A stretch of DNA of 60,390 bases from Spirochaetota bacterium. Its GTDB lineage: Bacteria > Spirochaetota > UBA12135 > COTS27 > JAFLEE01. A model generated the notes under the pieces. The model was not told where the DNA came from. It worked only from the letters and a program-made list of their open reading frames with translations, and made no database searches. How positions within the stretch are numbered: position 1 is the stretch's first letter; every line of letters starts with the position of its first letter. The position numbers and the translations under genes were made by a program. Below are positions 1-9,114 of the stretch, in pieces. Location: contig JAFLEE010000024.1 in NCBI GenBank assembly GCA_017302015.1, positions 1 to 60,390 on the forward strand, read 5' to 3'.

Positions 1-2
1 AA

Positions 3-71
3 GGGTTGCCCGCAGGGCAGATCCAGGCTAAAAACACCCAAAAGAAGACCTACCGCTTGACCGGAATTTAG
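3..71 (+). CDS. 3' end of a gene, probably an IS21-type transposition helper (partial)
   Basis: An open frame enters from outside the window and stops with TAG at 69-71, reading about 22 residues that end in KKTYRLTGI. The stop codon overlaps the inner copy of the IS terminal repeats (61-116). This is where the last gene (istB) of an IS21-family element would end. The fragment is too short to identify by itself. The assignment rests on position next to the element's right end and on the matching left end at the other edge of the window. Confidence 0.35.
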   Translation, partial: GLPAGQIQAKNTQKKTYRLTGI

Positions 72-116
72 GTGAGGCAATGGGGGTGGGTTTCGTCCGG
101 ATTTTTAGGTGAGGCA
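61..116 (+). repeat. Right terminal repeats of an IS21-like element
   Basis: Two direct copies of a repeat occur here: an inner one at 61-80 (CCGGAATTTAGGTGAGGCAA) and an outer one at about 91-116 (TTTCGTCCGGATTTTTAGGT followed by GAGGCA). Both recur in inverted orientation at 60270-60329. The outer copy ends in CA at 115-116 and its partner starts with TG at 60270. TG...CA ends with repeated internal sites are typical of the IS21 family. Window DNA unrelated to the element starts at about 117. Confidence 0.65.
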
Positions 117-138
117 ACTAGGGAATCTTTTTGGGGCT

Positions 139-1821
139 TCAATCCCCCACGACCTTCTTTTTCGCCAAATATTCCATCAAGATCTCGGCGTCGATGAAGC
201 CCGTATCGACCCGTTCGCCCGAGGCGTTCTTCAGGATCGCGAGCCGATCGCCGCCCCCCGCGAGGTAACTGAACGTGGCGATGCGCACCGTGTCGCCGGC
301 GGCCACGGGCCGGAGGCCCGAGGGGGTGAGGGTGCAGAGATCTTTGACCCGGGAACCGATGGGGGAATCCTTTTGGACCGAGAATGAGAGGCCGGCGTGG
401 TAGAGGGAGCCGACCGTAAAACCCTCCATCGCCACCGTGGTCTCGAGGAGCCGCTTCAGTTCATCGCCCGTGAGGTCGAGGAAGACCATCGTGTTGGCGA
501 AGGGCAGGACCTCATAGACCATGGCCGCCGTGATGTCCCCCTTGGGGATTTCCCGGCGCACCCCCCCGACGTTGACGAAGGCCGCGGCGACCCGGCCATC
601 GAGGGCGCGGCCCTTCTCGAGGAAGGCCGTGGCGATGATCGGGGCGAGCACGCTCCCCTTGGCGAGGACGACCCCGCTCCCATGGGTCTGCCCGGGGAGC
701 CGGATATGGAGGAGATCGCGGGAGGCGGTCGCGACGACTTTCCGGGAGAGGGCCTCGAGAGTCCCCCGGTAGCGGGCGAGGGCCTTGGCCACGGCGGGAT
801 CCTCGTCGACGAAGGCCACGGGCAGGCCGCGGGCGCCGTCCATGAACGCCTTGGCCCGCTCGGGGGGCAAGGGGGCGCGATTGCTATCGAGGAGGGTCTT
901 CCCGAGGACGAGGGCCTCCCGCGCCTTCCAGCGGACGATGCGGCCGCGGCCGTCGAGCCAGAGGTCGAGGGCGCCGAGGACCTTCCCCCATTCCCAGGCT
1001 TGGGCGACGAGGGTGACGGATTTTTCATGGCGCACCACGCTCGGGTATTCGCCGGAAGGGCGCAGCCCGAGGGGGCGGAAATCCCCCAGCAGCGTGTGGC
1101 TATGGCCGCCGAGGATGACGCCGATGGCGGGGAATTGCCGCGCGAGGGCGAGGTCTTCCGAGTAGCCCAGATGGGAGACGGCGAGGATGAGGTCGGGCTT
1201 TTCTTTGGCGAGGGCCGCGAGGGCCCGGGCGGCCGCATTGCTGGCGGCGAGGAAGGCGAGATTCGGCCCGGGCGAGGAGATATTCGGGGTCGACGGGGTC
1301 GTGAGGCCGAAGGCGCCGATGCGGAGTTTCCCGGCTTTGAAGGTCCCATAGGGCTTCACGCGGCGGGCGAGGGCGGCTTCCGCGCCGAAGTCGATGTTCG
1401 CGGAGAGGGGAAGGATGTCGTTGGAGAAACGGGCGAGGAAATCGCCGAGCACCTTGGGTCCCCGGTCGAACTCGTGGTTGCCGAAGGTGAACCCGGAGAG
1501 TTTCAGGAGCGGGAGCAGTTCGTTGTCCACCGCGCCCAAGTACTCGGTGAAGTAGAGGGTGCCCGAGAAGAAATCGCCGGCGTGGAAGAAGAGTTGATCG
1601 CCGGAGTCCCGGCGGAGTTGGGCGAGGAGGGAGGCGATGCGCGCGTATCCCCCCGCCTCCACCCAGACTTTTCCCTCCCCCGAATTGGAGAGGGAGATTT
1701 GGATCGGGGTGGGGTCGAGGTGGGAGTGGGTATCGTTCAGGTGGAAGAGGGTGAGGGCGCGCTCGGGGCCGGCCCAAAGGGAAACGCAGAGGGCGAGGCA
1801 GAGGGCGAGGATCTTTTTCAT
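139..1821 (-). CDS. 5'-nucleotidase / UshA-family metallophosphatase, secreted
   Basis: The 560-residue protein has a Sec signal peptide (about residues 1-18) followed by the two-domain UshA/YfkN layout. The N-terminal calcineurin-like domain shows NDTHSH (about 29-34), AGDF (about 81), GNHEFD (about 114-119) and GGHSH (about 238-242), which bind two metal ions. The C-terminal 5'-nucleotidase domain has NVGGVRREIPKGDIT, the substrate-binding part. It probably removes phosphate from nucleotides or related esters in the periplasm. AAGGAA precedes the ATG. It lies 42 bases after the LamG gene on the same strand, so the two may be co-transcribed. The exact substrate cannot be read from the sequence. 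Confidence 0.9.
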   Translation of the reverse strand: MKKILALCLALCVSLWAGPERALTLFHLNDTHSHLDPTPIQISLSNSGEGKVWVEAGGYARIASLLAQLRRDSGDQLFFHAGDFFSGTLYFTEYLGAVDNELLPLLKLSGFTFGNHEFDRGPKVLGDFLARFSNDILPLSANIDFGAEAALARRVKPYGTFKAGKLRIGAFGLTTPSTPNISSPGPNLAFLAASNAAARALAALAKEKPDLILAVSHLGYSEDLALARQFPAIGVILGGHSHTLLGDFRPLGLRPSGEYPSVVRHEKSVTLVAQAWEWGKVLGALDLWLDGRGRIVRWKAREALVLGKTLLDSNRAPLPPERAKAFMDGARGLPVAFVDEDPAVAKALARYRGTLEALSRKVVATASRDLLHIRLPGQTHGSGVVLAKGSVLAPIIATAFLEKGRALDGRVAAAFVNVGGVRREIPKGDITAAMVYEVLPFANTMVFLDLTGDELKRLLETTVAMEGFTVGSLYHAGLSFSVQKDSPIGSRVKDLCTLTPSGLRPVAAGDTVRIATFSYLAGGGDRLAILKNASGERVDTGFIDAEILMEYLAKKKVVGD

Positions 1822-1863
1822 GGGGATTCCTTGGAAGCGTCCCGCAGCCCACGACGCGCCGGG

Positions 1864-2556
1864 TTATTTTTGCGCGTCGTAGGCGGCCTTGATCTCCTGG
1901 GCCCCCAGAGCCCGGTCGAAGACCTTCACTTCGTCGACGATCCCCCGGTAACCGAAGGAGTACTTGCCGCCCGTGGAGCCCGTGCCGATGAAAAGTTGCG
2001 GGGGATAGGTCCGCGGGGCGGCGGTCATCGGGGCCGTTGCCTTCAGTTCGCCGTTCACGTAGAGGTGGATCTTGGCGCCGTCTTTGTCGTAGACGCCGAC
2101 GACATGGTGCCAGGCGCCCACGGGACTCTCGACGGGGGAGAGGGCGGCGGGGTTTTTATTGTCCGCTTGCCAAATCCCGAAATAAAAGCGGCCGCGCAGG
2201 TTATAGCCGAGGGCATTGTGGTAGCCGGTGCGCGCCACGATGCAGGCCTCGCCCCCGGGGTTCTCGTTGCTCATGGAGAGCGGTTTCGTCCAGGCGGAAA
2301 AGGTGAAACTCCCCGGCAGTTCCGGGATCGCCGCGGAGGCGTAGGCATTGGTGCCGTTGACCTCCAAGGCCTTGCCCGATTTGCCTTGGGACCATTTTGC
2401 CCCCTTCAATTCGCCCCGGGAGGAACCCGCGGCGTTGGAGATCACATTGCCGGTTCCCTCGTCCAGGCGGAGCCAAACCGCGGGTTTTTCCTGGGCGCCG
2501 AGCGCGGCGGAAAGCATCCAAAGGGAAACGAGAAAGGTTCGGGTCAGGCGAAACAT
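1864..2556 (-). CDS. Secreted LamG-domain (concanavalin-like) protein
   Basis: A signal peptide (MFRLTRTFLVSLWMLSAALG) precedes one LamG/concanavalin-A-like jelly-roll domain. Family features are WLRLDEGTGN near the start, FTFSAWTKP and WHHVVGVYD in the middle, and GIVDEVKVFDRALGAQEI at the end. Such domains bind glycans or proteins outside the cytoplasm and no catalytic residues are evident. The frame is open upstream to 2796, but ATG at 2556 is preferred because GGAGG lies just before it and the signal peptide follows directly. A second LamG protein of about the same size is at 28153-28860. The divergent dyads at 2741-2784 may control it. Confidence 0.8.
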   Translation of the reverse strand: MFRLTRTFLVSLWMLSAALGAQEKPAVWLRLDEGTGNVISNAAGSSRGELKGAKWSQGKSGKALEVNGTNAYASAAIPELPGSFTFSAWTKPLSMSNENPGGEACIVARTGYHNALGYNLRGRFYFGIWQADNKNPAALSPVESPVGAWHHVVGVYDKDGAKIHLYVNGELKATAPMTAAPRTYPPQLFIGTGSTGGKYSFGYRGIVDEVKVFDRALGAQEIKAAYDAQK

Positions 2557-2740
2557 GGGGCCTCCAGGGTTCAGGAAGGGGAATGAGGATGCTTGGATTT
2601 TACCCTGGGGGAGGAGACTTCCATCGGACCAACGGTAAGGAGTGATCCTTTTTTGGGATCGGGAATAATTTCGGGTAGATAGGGGGATGAGGCAGCGGGA
2701 AAATGGGCGGGGGGCGGGGGTTTGGGCTGGGGACAAGGCT

Positions 2741-2784
2741 AATTCTAACAGAATTAAGACGATCCTCTCAATTCTGTTAGAATT
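2741..2784. promoter_or_regulatory. Paired dyad operator with face-to-face promoter-like boxes
   Basis: The 338-base gap 2557-2894 between the divergent LamG and LarA-like genes contains two 15-base palindromes, AATTCTAACAGAATT (2741-2755) and AATTCTGTTAGAATT (2770-2784). They are exact reverse complements of each other and each is itself a dyad, ATTCT-N3-AGAAT. On the minus strand TTGAGA (2766-2771) and TAGAAT (2742-2747) are 18 bases apart. On the plus strand TTAAGA and TAGAAT (2778-2783) are also 18 apart. The palindromes thus cover -10-like boxes of both directions. A smaller dyad, GATCC-N7-GGATC, lies at 2644-2660. No repressor gene is nearby. Confidence 0.6.
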
Positions 2785-2894
2785 AATGGTCCCCAAAAAT
2801 TCCCCAATCCCCTGTCCCGCTCCCCCATCCCCATCGGTGCAATCAATTGCATTCCCCCCTTCTTAAGACTATATTTACCCTACCGAGGTCCCCC

Positions 2895-4199
2895 ATGCCA
2901 AACCCTGCCGCCCTCCTCTCCACCCGCTACGCCGGTAAAGGCGCCCCCGACGCCGAACTCAGCGCCGAGGATTGCCGCGCCCTCCTGAAAACCGCCCTCG
3001 ATCAACTGAAGCCCCTCAAGAAGGTGCTCATTGTCCCCCCCGACATCACCCGGGCCCACTCCTTCGCCGGTGAACTCACCGTCATGGCCCTGGAACTCAT
3101 GGGCCCCGGGGTCGAGTACGACATCATGCCGGCCCTCGGCACCCACCGGCCCATGACCGAAGCCGAGATGGATAAGATGCTCCCGGGCATCCCCCATTCC
3201 AAGATCAAGACCCACGACTGGCGCAACGCGCTGACCAAGATCGGCGAGATCCCCGGCGAGTTCGTGAAGAAGGTCAGCGAAGGCAAGGTCGACTACGGCG
3301 TGAACGTCGAGATCAACAAAATCATCCTCGACGGCCATTACGATCTCGTGCTTTCCCTCGGCCAGGTCGTGCCCCACGAGGTGGTGGGCCTCGCCAACCA
3401 GAACAAGAACATCTTCGTGGGCCTCGGCGGCGCCGACACGATCAATAAGAGCCATTTCCTCGGCGCCACCTACAATATGGAGCGCATGATGGGCCGCGCG
3501 GTCACGCCGGTGCGCACGGTCTTCAACGAGTGCTCCCGCATCCTCGCCGAGAAGGGCGTGCACGTGGTCTACGGCCTCACGGTGCGCGCCAATAACGCCC
3601 AGGGCAAGTACGTCACCCGCGGGTTCTATATCGGCGACGACCACGCCACCTTCGCCGAGGCGGCGGCCCTCTCCCAGAAGGTCAACCTCGATCTGCTCGA
3701 GACGCCGATGCACAAGGCGGTCGTCTACCTGCGCCCCGATGAGTACCAGTCCACCTGGCTCGGGAACAAGTCGATCTACCGAACCCGTATGGCGATGGCC
3801 GACGGCGGCGAACTCATCGTGCTGGCCCCGGGCCTCAAGGAGTTCGGCGAAGACAAGGAGATCGACCGCCTCATCCGCAAGTACGGCTATCGCGGCACCC
3901 CGGCCACCCTCAAGGCCGCCAAGGAGAACGCGGAACTGGGCAAGAACCTATCGGCCGCGGCCCACCTCATCCACGGTTCCAGCGAGGGCCGCTTCAAGAT
4001 CACCTATTGCCCGGGCCACGGCCTTTCCCGCAAGGAGATCGAGTCGGTGGGCTTCGCCTCCGGCGATCTTGACGCGATGATGGAAAAATACGATATCCAG
4101 TCCCTGAAACACGGCTTCAACGACGTGGGCGGGGAGAAGGTTTTCTACATCGCCAATCCGTCCCTCGGGCTCTGGGCGCTGAAGAAAGATTTCCCCTGA
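2895..4199 (+). CDS. LarA-family (DUF2088) nickel-type lactate racemase-like protein
   Basis: The 434-residue protein matches the LarA superfamily. The N-terminal half has the VPPDITRAHS and PALGTHRPM signatures of the DUF2088 domain. The middle carries GQVVPHEVVGLANQNKN and FVGLGGADTINKSHF. Family members racemise or epimerise 2-hydroxyacids, including lactate and sugar acids, using a nickel-pincer cofactor. The larB, larC and larE genes that make the cofactor are not in this window, so the substrate and cofactor state are open. The frame opens earlier at a TTG (2847), but ATG at 2895 has GAGG at 2885-2888 and starts the conserved region. The paired dyads at 2741-2784 lie about 110 bases upstream. 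Confidence 0.75.
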   Translation: MPNPAALLSTRYAGKGAPDAELSAEDCRALLKTALDQLKPLKKVLIVPPDITRAHSFAGELTVMALELMGPGVEYDIMPALGTHRPMTEAEMDKMLPGIPHSKIKTHDWRNALTKIGEIPGEFVKKVSEGKVDYGVNVEINKIILDGHYDLVLSLGQVVPHEVVGLANQNKNIFVGLGGADTINKSHFLGATYNMERMMGRAVTPVRTVFNECSRILAEKGVHVVYGLTVRANNAQGKYVTRGFYIGDDHATFAEAAALSQKVNLDLLETPMHKAVVYLRPDEYQSTWLGNKSIYRTRMAMADGGELIVLAPGLKEFGEDKEIDRLIRKYGYRGTPATLKAAKENAELGKNLSAAAHLIHGSSEGRFKITYCPGHGLSRKEIESVGFASGDLDAMMEKYDIQSLKHGFNDVGGEKVFYIANPSLGLWALKKDFP

Positions 4200-4214
4200 A
4201 GCCGAACGGGTGAT

Positions 4215-4604
4215 TTAAGTTCGGTGAAGCCAGGTGGCCAGGGTGTGGCCCAGCCATACGGCGACGAGGCAACTGGCGACGGAAGCGAGGATGTTCCCGC
4301 CGGCTTTCAGCCATTGGCCGCCCTGGGCCAGTTCCATGGTTTGGAGGCTGAACGAGGAGAAGGTCGTGTAGCCGCCGCAGATCCCGACCATGAGGAAGGT
4401 CCGCATCCCGGGCGATAAAAGATTGCGCCCATCCGCGGCGGTGAGCGCGGCGAAGAAGCCGATGAGCAGGGAACCGGTGACGTTCACGCAGAGCGTGGCC
4501 CAGGGGAATCCCGCGCCGATCCAACGGGCGAAGGCGCCCGAGAGCCAATAGCGCGCCACGCTTCCGATCGCGCCCCCCAGGGCGACATAGACGTAATTCC
4601 TCAT
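4215..4604 (-). CDS. crcB: Fluoride channel CrcB/Fluc
   Basis: The 129-residue membrane protein has four hydrophobic helices and the CrcB signatures GGAIGSVARYWLS at the N-terminus, NVTGSLLIGF (the channel asparagine region) and GICGGYTTFSSFS, the helix-break phenylalanine motif. CrcB dimers export fluoride passively across the inner membrane. The start at 4604 lies four bases after the ftsY stop codon, so it is translated as the last gene of the lepA-PEGA-ftsY-crcB run. No fluoride riboswitch is expected or seen directly in front of it. Confidence 0.93.
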   Translation of the reverse strand: MRNYVYVALGGAIGSVARYWLSGAFARWIGAGFPWATLCVNVTGSLLIGFFAALTAADGRNLLSPGMRTFLMVGICGGYTTFSSFSLQTMELAQGGQWLKAGGNILASVASCLVAVWLGHTLATWLHRT

Positions 4605-4608
4605 GGCT

Positions 4609-5463
4609 TTAGACGAGGCTTTCGAGGTAGGTTTCGAGGCTGAAGGGGGAGAAATCCCCGAGGCCCTCGCCATGGGTGAGGTGGGTGACGGGCACCCGAA
4701 GCGCCTCGCTGATGGCCAGGAGCGTGCCCCCGCGGGCCTGGGTATCGACCTTGGTGAGGACGATGCCGTCGACGCCGACCTTGTCCCGGAAGATGCGGGC
4801 CTGGTCGAGGACGGCTTGGCCTTGGGTGGCATCGAGCACCAGGAGGTTGCGGCGCACGACCCGCTCGCCGAATTTGTCCACGGCCCGCATGAGTTTGCCG
4901 AGTTGGTCGAGCAGGTTGTCCCGCGTGTGGAGGCGGCCGGCGGTGTCGATGAGCGCGAGGTCCGCCCGGCGGGCGAGGGCCGCGGAGACGGTGTCGTAGG
5001 CCACCGAAGCGGCATCGGCGCCCTGGGGCGCCCCGATGCATTCGAGGGAGAGGCGGTCGGCCCAGGCGGCGAGTTGCTCGCGGGCGGCGGCGCGGAAGGT
5101 GTCGGCGGCGCCGAGGACGACCGCGTGGTCTTTGCGGTAGAACTCGGCGAACTTGGCCAGCGTGGTGGTCTTCCCCGCCCCGTTGACGCCGATCATGACC
5201 CAGACGCTCAGTTTTCCGGGGACGGGCGAGACCGCGCCCGGAGTGAACGAGGCGGCGAGGATGGCCTTGAGGGCCTCGCGGGCGGCGGCCTCGGTCGTGA
5301 TCTTTTCCGCCTTCGCGCGCTCCCGCAGCGCGGCGAGGATGCGCGCCGCGCCGGCGGCCCCGCAATCGCCTTCGATGAGGCGCTCCTCCAACTCCTCCCA
5401 GAACGCGTCGTCGAGGGCCCGGGGGCGGAAGAGTTTGGTCCAGCCGAATTTGACGGGAGGCAT
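4609..5463 (-). CDS. ftsY: Signal recognition particle receptor FtsY
   Basis: The 284-residue protein is the NG (SRP-GTPase) core of FtsY. It shows the helical N domain, G1 GVNGAGKTTT, the DTFRAAAREQL motif that contacts the SRP partner, DTAGR (G3) and TKVD (G4). It docks ribosome-SRP complexes at the inner membrane for co-translational insertion. It lacks the long acidic A domain found in E. coli FtsY, a common short form in other phyla. It is packed between the PEGA-domain gene (1-base gap) and crcB (4-base gap). Confidence 0.95.
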   Translation of the reverse strand: MPPVKFGWTKLFRPRALDDAFWEELEERLIEGDCGAAGAARILAALRERAKAEKITTEAAAREALKAILAASFTPGAVSPVPGKLSVWVMIGVNGAGKTTTLAKFAEFYRKDHAVVLGAADTFRAAAREQLAAWADRLSLECIGAPQGADAASVAYDTVSAALARRADLALIDTAGRLHTRDNLLDQLGKLMRAVDKFGERVVRRNLLVLDATQGQAVLDQARIFRDKVGVDGIVLTKVDTQARGGTLLAISEALRVPVTHLTHGEGLGDFSPFSLETYLESLV

Positions 5464-5464
5464 G

Positions 5465-7198
5465 TTAGAACTCGCTTTTCCAACGCAGCCGCACGTCGGG
5501 CCCGTGGTGGTATTCGGTTTCGATGCGGATCTCCTGGCGGGAGATGCTGGCGATGCGGAAGGTCAGCGTGAGCGCGAGGGCCGCCCCCGTCGCCACGCCG
5601 CAGGCCGTGAGGGCCTGGTTCCATTGGTACCAGGTCTTCCATTCGGCGAGGTAGGTGTCGTAATCGCCCCGGGCGTAGGCCAGGCGGTTGCGCTCGTCGT
5701 ACTCGCCGTTCTTCAGCAGCGTGTACACCGTGGCCGCGGCGCCCACCAGGCCGAGGGAGCCGAAGATCACCGTATTGCGGTCGGGATCGAGGAAGATCCG
5801 TTCGAACCCGGAAGGGCGCCGCACGGGCTTCATCGCGAGGGAGAGTTCGGAGAGGGCATCCTGGCGCACGCCGATCTGGAAGAGGCGCTCCTGGAAATCC
5901 GGGGGGGCTGCGTTGCTCCCCGCGGGCGCCGCTTTCGAGGCGCGCACCGAGAGGGCGTGGGGCCCGGCCTCGATGCGGGCCTCCCAATGGTTGGTGGAGG
6001 CGGCGACGATCTCGCCGTCGAGGTAGATATCCGCGCGGGGCGTGCCCCCGACGGAGACGCGCAGCGATCCCGCCTTGCGCGGCGCCGCGAAGGGCACCCG
6101 GTTCGTCCCGCCCGAATCGGCCGGTTGGAAGTCCACGACGAGCGAATCCCCCGCGTTGGAGAGGCACCGCGCGCCGAGGGCCCGCGCGTGGTTTTCCGCG
6201 TCCCACCGGACTTTCTGGTGCCAGAACCGCACGCTCACCGCGCCGGCGGGGAGGGCCCCGAGCGTCAGCGGCGTGGCGCCCGCGTAGCGGCCATCGAGGT
6301 ATACGTAGGCGCCTTCGGGCTCCGACGTGAACACGAGGTTCGTCACCATGGGCCGGCCCTGCAGCAGGGCGAGGAGCAGGGGCGCCACCTCGGCGGTCTC
6401 CTCCACCCAACGCTCGGGCGCGAGGACCTTGTCGAGGAGGGGTTGGGCGCTCTTGCGCTGGGCATCGAGGAGGAGCAGGCGCAGGCGGATGCGGTTCTCC
6501 CCGAGGTCGGCCAGGGTGCCGAGGAGGTGGTAATCGGCGTTCACGCGGGAGAAGATCTCGCCGGGAGCGGCCGCGCCGGATTCATACAGCGAGTCGAAGA
6601 CGCGCAGCGTGCGGCGCCAGGCGTTGGTCTCCTGGAAGCAGAAGCGCGGGGGGAGGCTCGGCAGGTCCCGGTTCGTCCACACCCACTGCCCCGGGAGCAG
6701 ATTGGACGGGTTCCAATCGGGGCGCATGGGGTCGAGGTAGATGGTATTGGACCTGTCGCGCAGCACGGTGCGCTCGTTCCCGTTGGTGAGGATATAGGCG
6801 AGGTTCGTGTTCGTCACCACGTCGCTGAAGAAGACGATGTTGGTGGCGGCCGATGGGTTGCGTTGCCAATCCTTCGCGCCCACGGTGAAGGTCAGGGGGT
6901 CGTATTGTTCGAGCCCGTGGAGCACCGGGCGCGCCTGGCCGGGTGGGAGGGTGAACGGGACCGTGGATTGCAGGGAGAGGGCGAGGGTGCGGGGGATATC
7001 GCGTCGCAGCGTGTCGTTGGTGCCCGGGGATTCGTTGACGAGGGCGTAGAGGGCCAGCGTGCGCTCCAGGCGATCCTCCGCCCACAGGCGCACGATGTCC
7101 TTCGGGGGCCGGACCTTGCCCGCGAAGGGGAAAGCGGCGGGGGCGAGGAGGAGGAGCAGGAGCGGGAGGAGCCTCGGGAAGGCGCTGACGGGCGGCAC
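5465..7198 (-). CDS. PEGA-domain envelope protein with C-terminal membrane helices
   Basis: The protein of about 577 residues begins with a signal peptide (LLPLLLLLLAPAAFPFAG). A region of several hundred residues without recognisable motifs follows. A PEGA domain (EPEGAYVYLDGRYAGATP, from about 289) comes next, then a second PEGA-like repeat (RADIYLDGEIVAAST), and two hydrophobic helices near the C-terminus (about 474 and 533). PEGA modules are beta-sandwiches of surface and envelope proteins. The GTG at 7198, two bases past the lepA stop, is the most likely start because the signal peptide follows at once. The upstream part of the frame overlaps lepA in another frame. The role is unknown; its place between lepA and ftsY hints at envelope biogenesis only by association. 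Confidence 0.7.
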   Translation of the reverse strand: MPPVSAFPRLLPLLLLLLAPAAFPFAGKVRPPKDIVRLWAEDRLERTLALYALVNESPGTNDTLRRDIPRTLALSLQSTVPFTLPPGQARPVLHGLEQYDPLTFTVGAKDWQRNPSAATNIVFFSDVVTNTNLAYILTNGNERTVLRDRSNTIYLDPMRPDWNPSNLLPGQWVWTNRDLPSLPPRFCFQETNAWRRTLRVFDSLYESGAAAPGEIFSRVNADYHLLGTLADLGENRIRLRLLLLDAQRKSAQPLLDKVLAPERWVEETAEVAPLLLALLQGRPMVTNLVFTSEPEGAYVYLDGRYAGATPLTLGALPAGAVSVRFWHQKVRWDAENHARALGARCLSNAGDSLVVDFQPADSGGTNRVPFAAPRKAGSLRVSVGGTPRADIYLDGEIVAASTNHWEARIEAGPHALSVRASKAAPAGSNAAPPDFQERLFQIGVRQDALSELSLAMKPVRRPSGFERIFLDPDRNTVIFGSLGLVGAAATVYTLLKNGEYDERNRLAYARGDYDTYLAEWKTWYQWNQALTACGVATGAALALTLTFRIASISRQEIRIETEYHHGPDVRLRWKSEF

Positions 7199-7200
7199 GT

Positions 7201-9009
<1,809 letters not shown>

Positions 9010-9114
9010 GGTGGGGGGTGGGGCGCGCCGGCCCGGTCTCTCAAGTCGGATTCAAGGGGAAGCGGATTTTCCCATGAAAAAGGGGGCGAAATCGAAGGCG
9101 AGTCGCGCGGGACC

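Noticed and set aside
397-2586. Long open frame (729 codons) antisense to the 5'-nucleotidase and LamG genes
   Set aside because: It is rich in Gly, Glu, Asp and Arg as expected from reading GC-rich genes on the opposite strand, and has no motifs; the genes on the other strand are clearly real.
4200-4700. Possible fluoride riboswitch for crcB
   Set aside because: crcB begins four bases after ftsY inside an operon, leaving no room for a leader riboswitch, and no such fold was noticed nearby.
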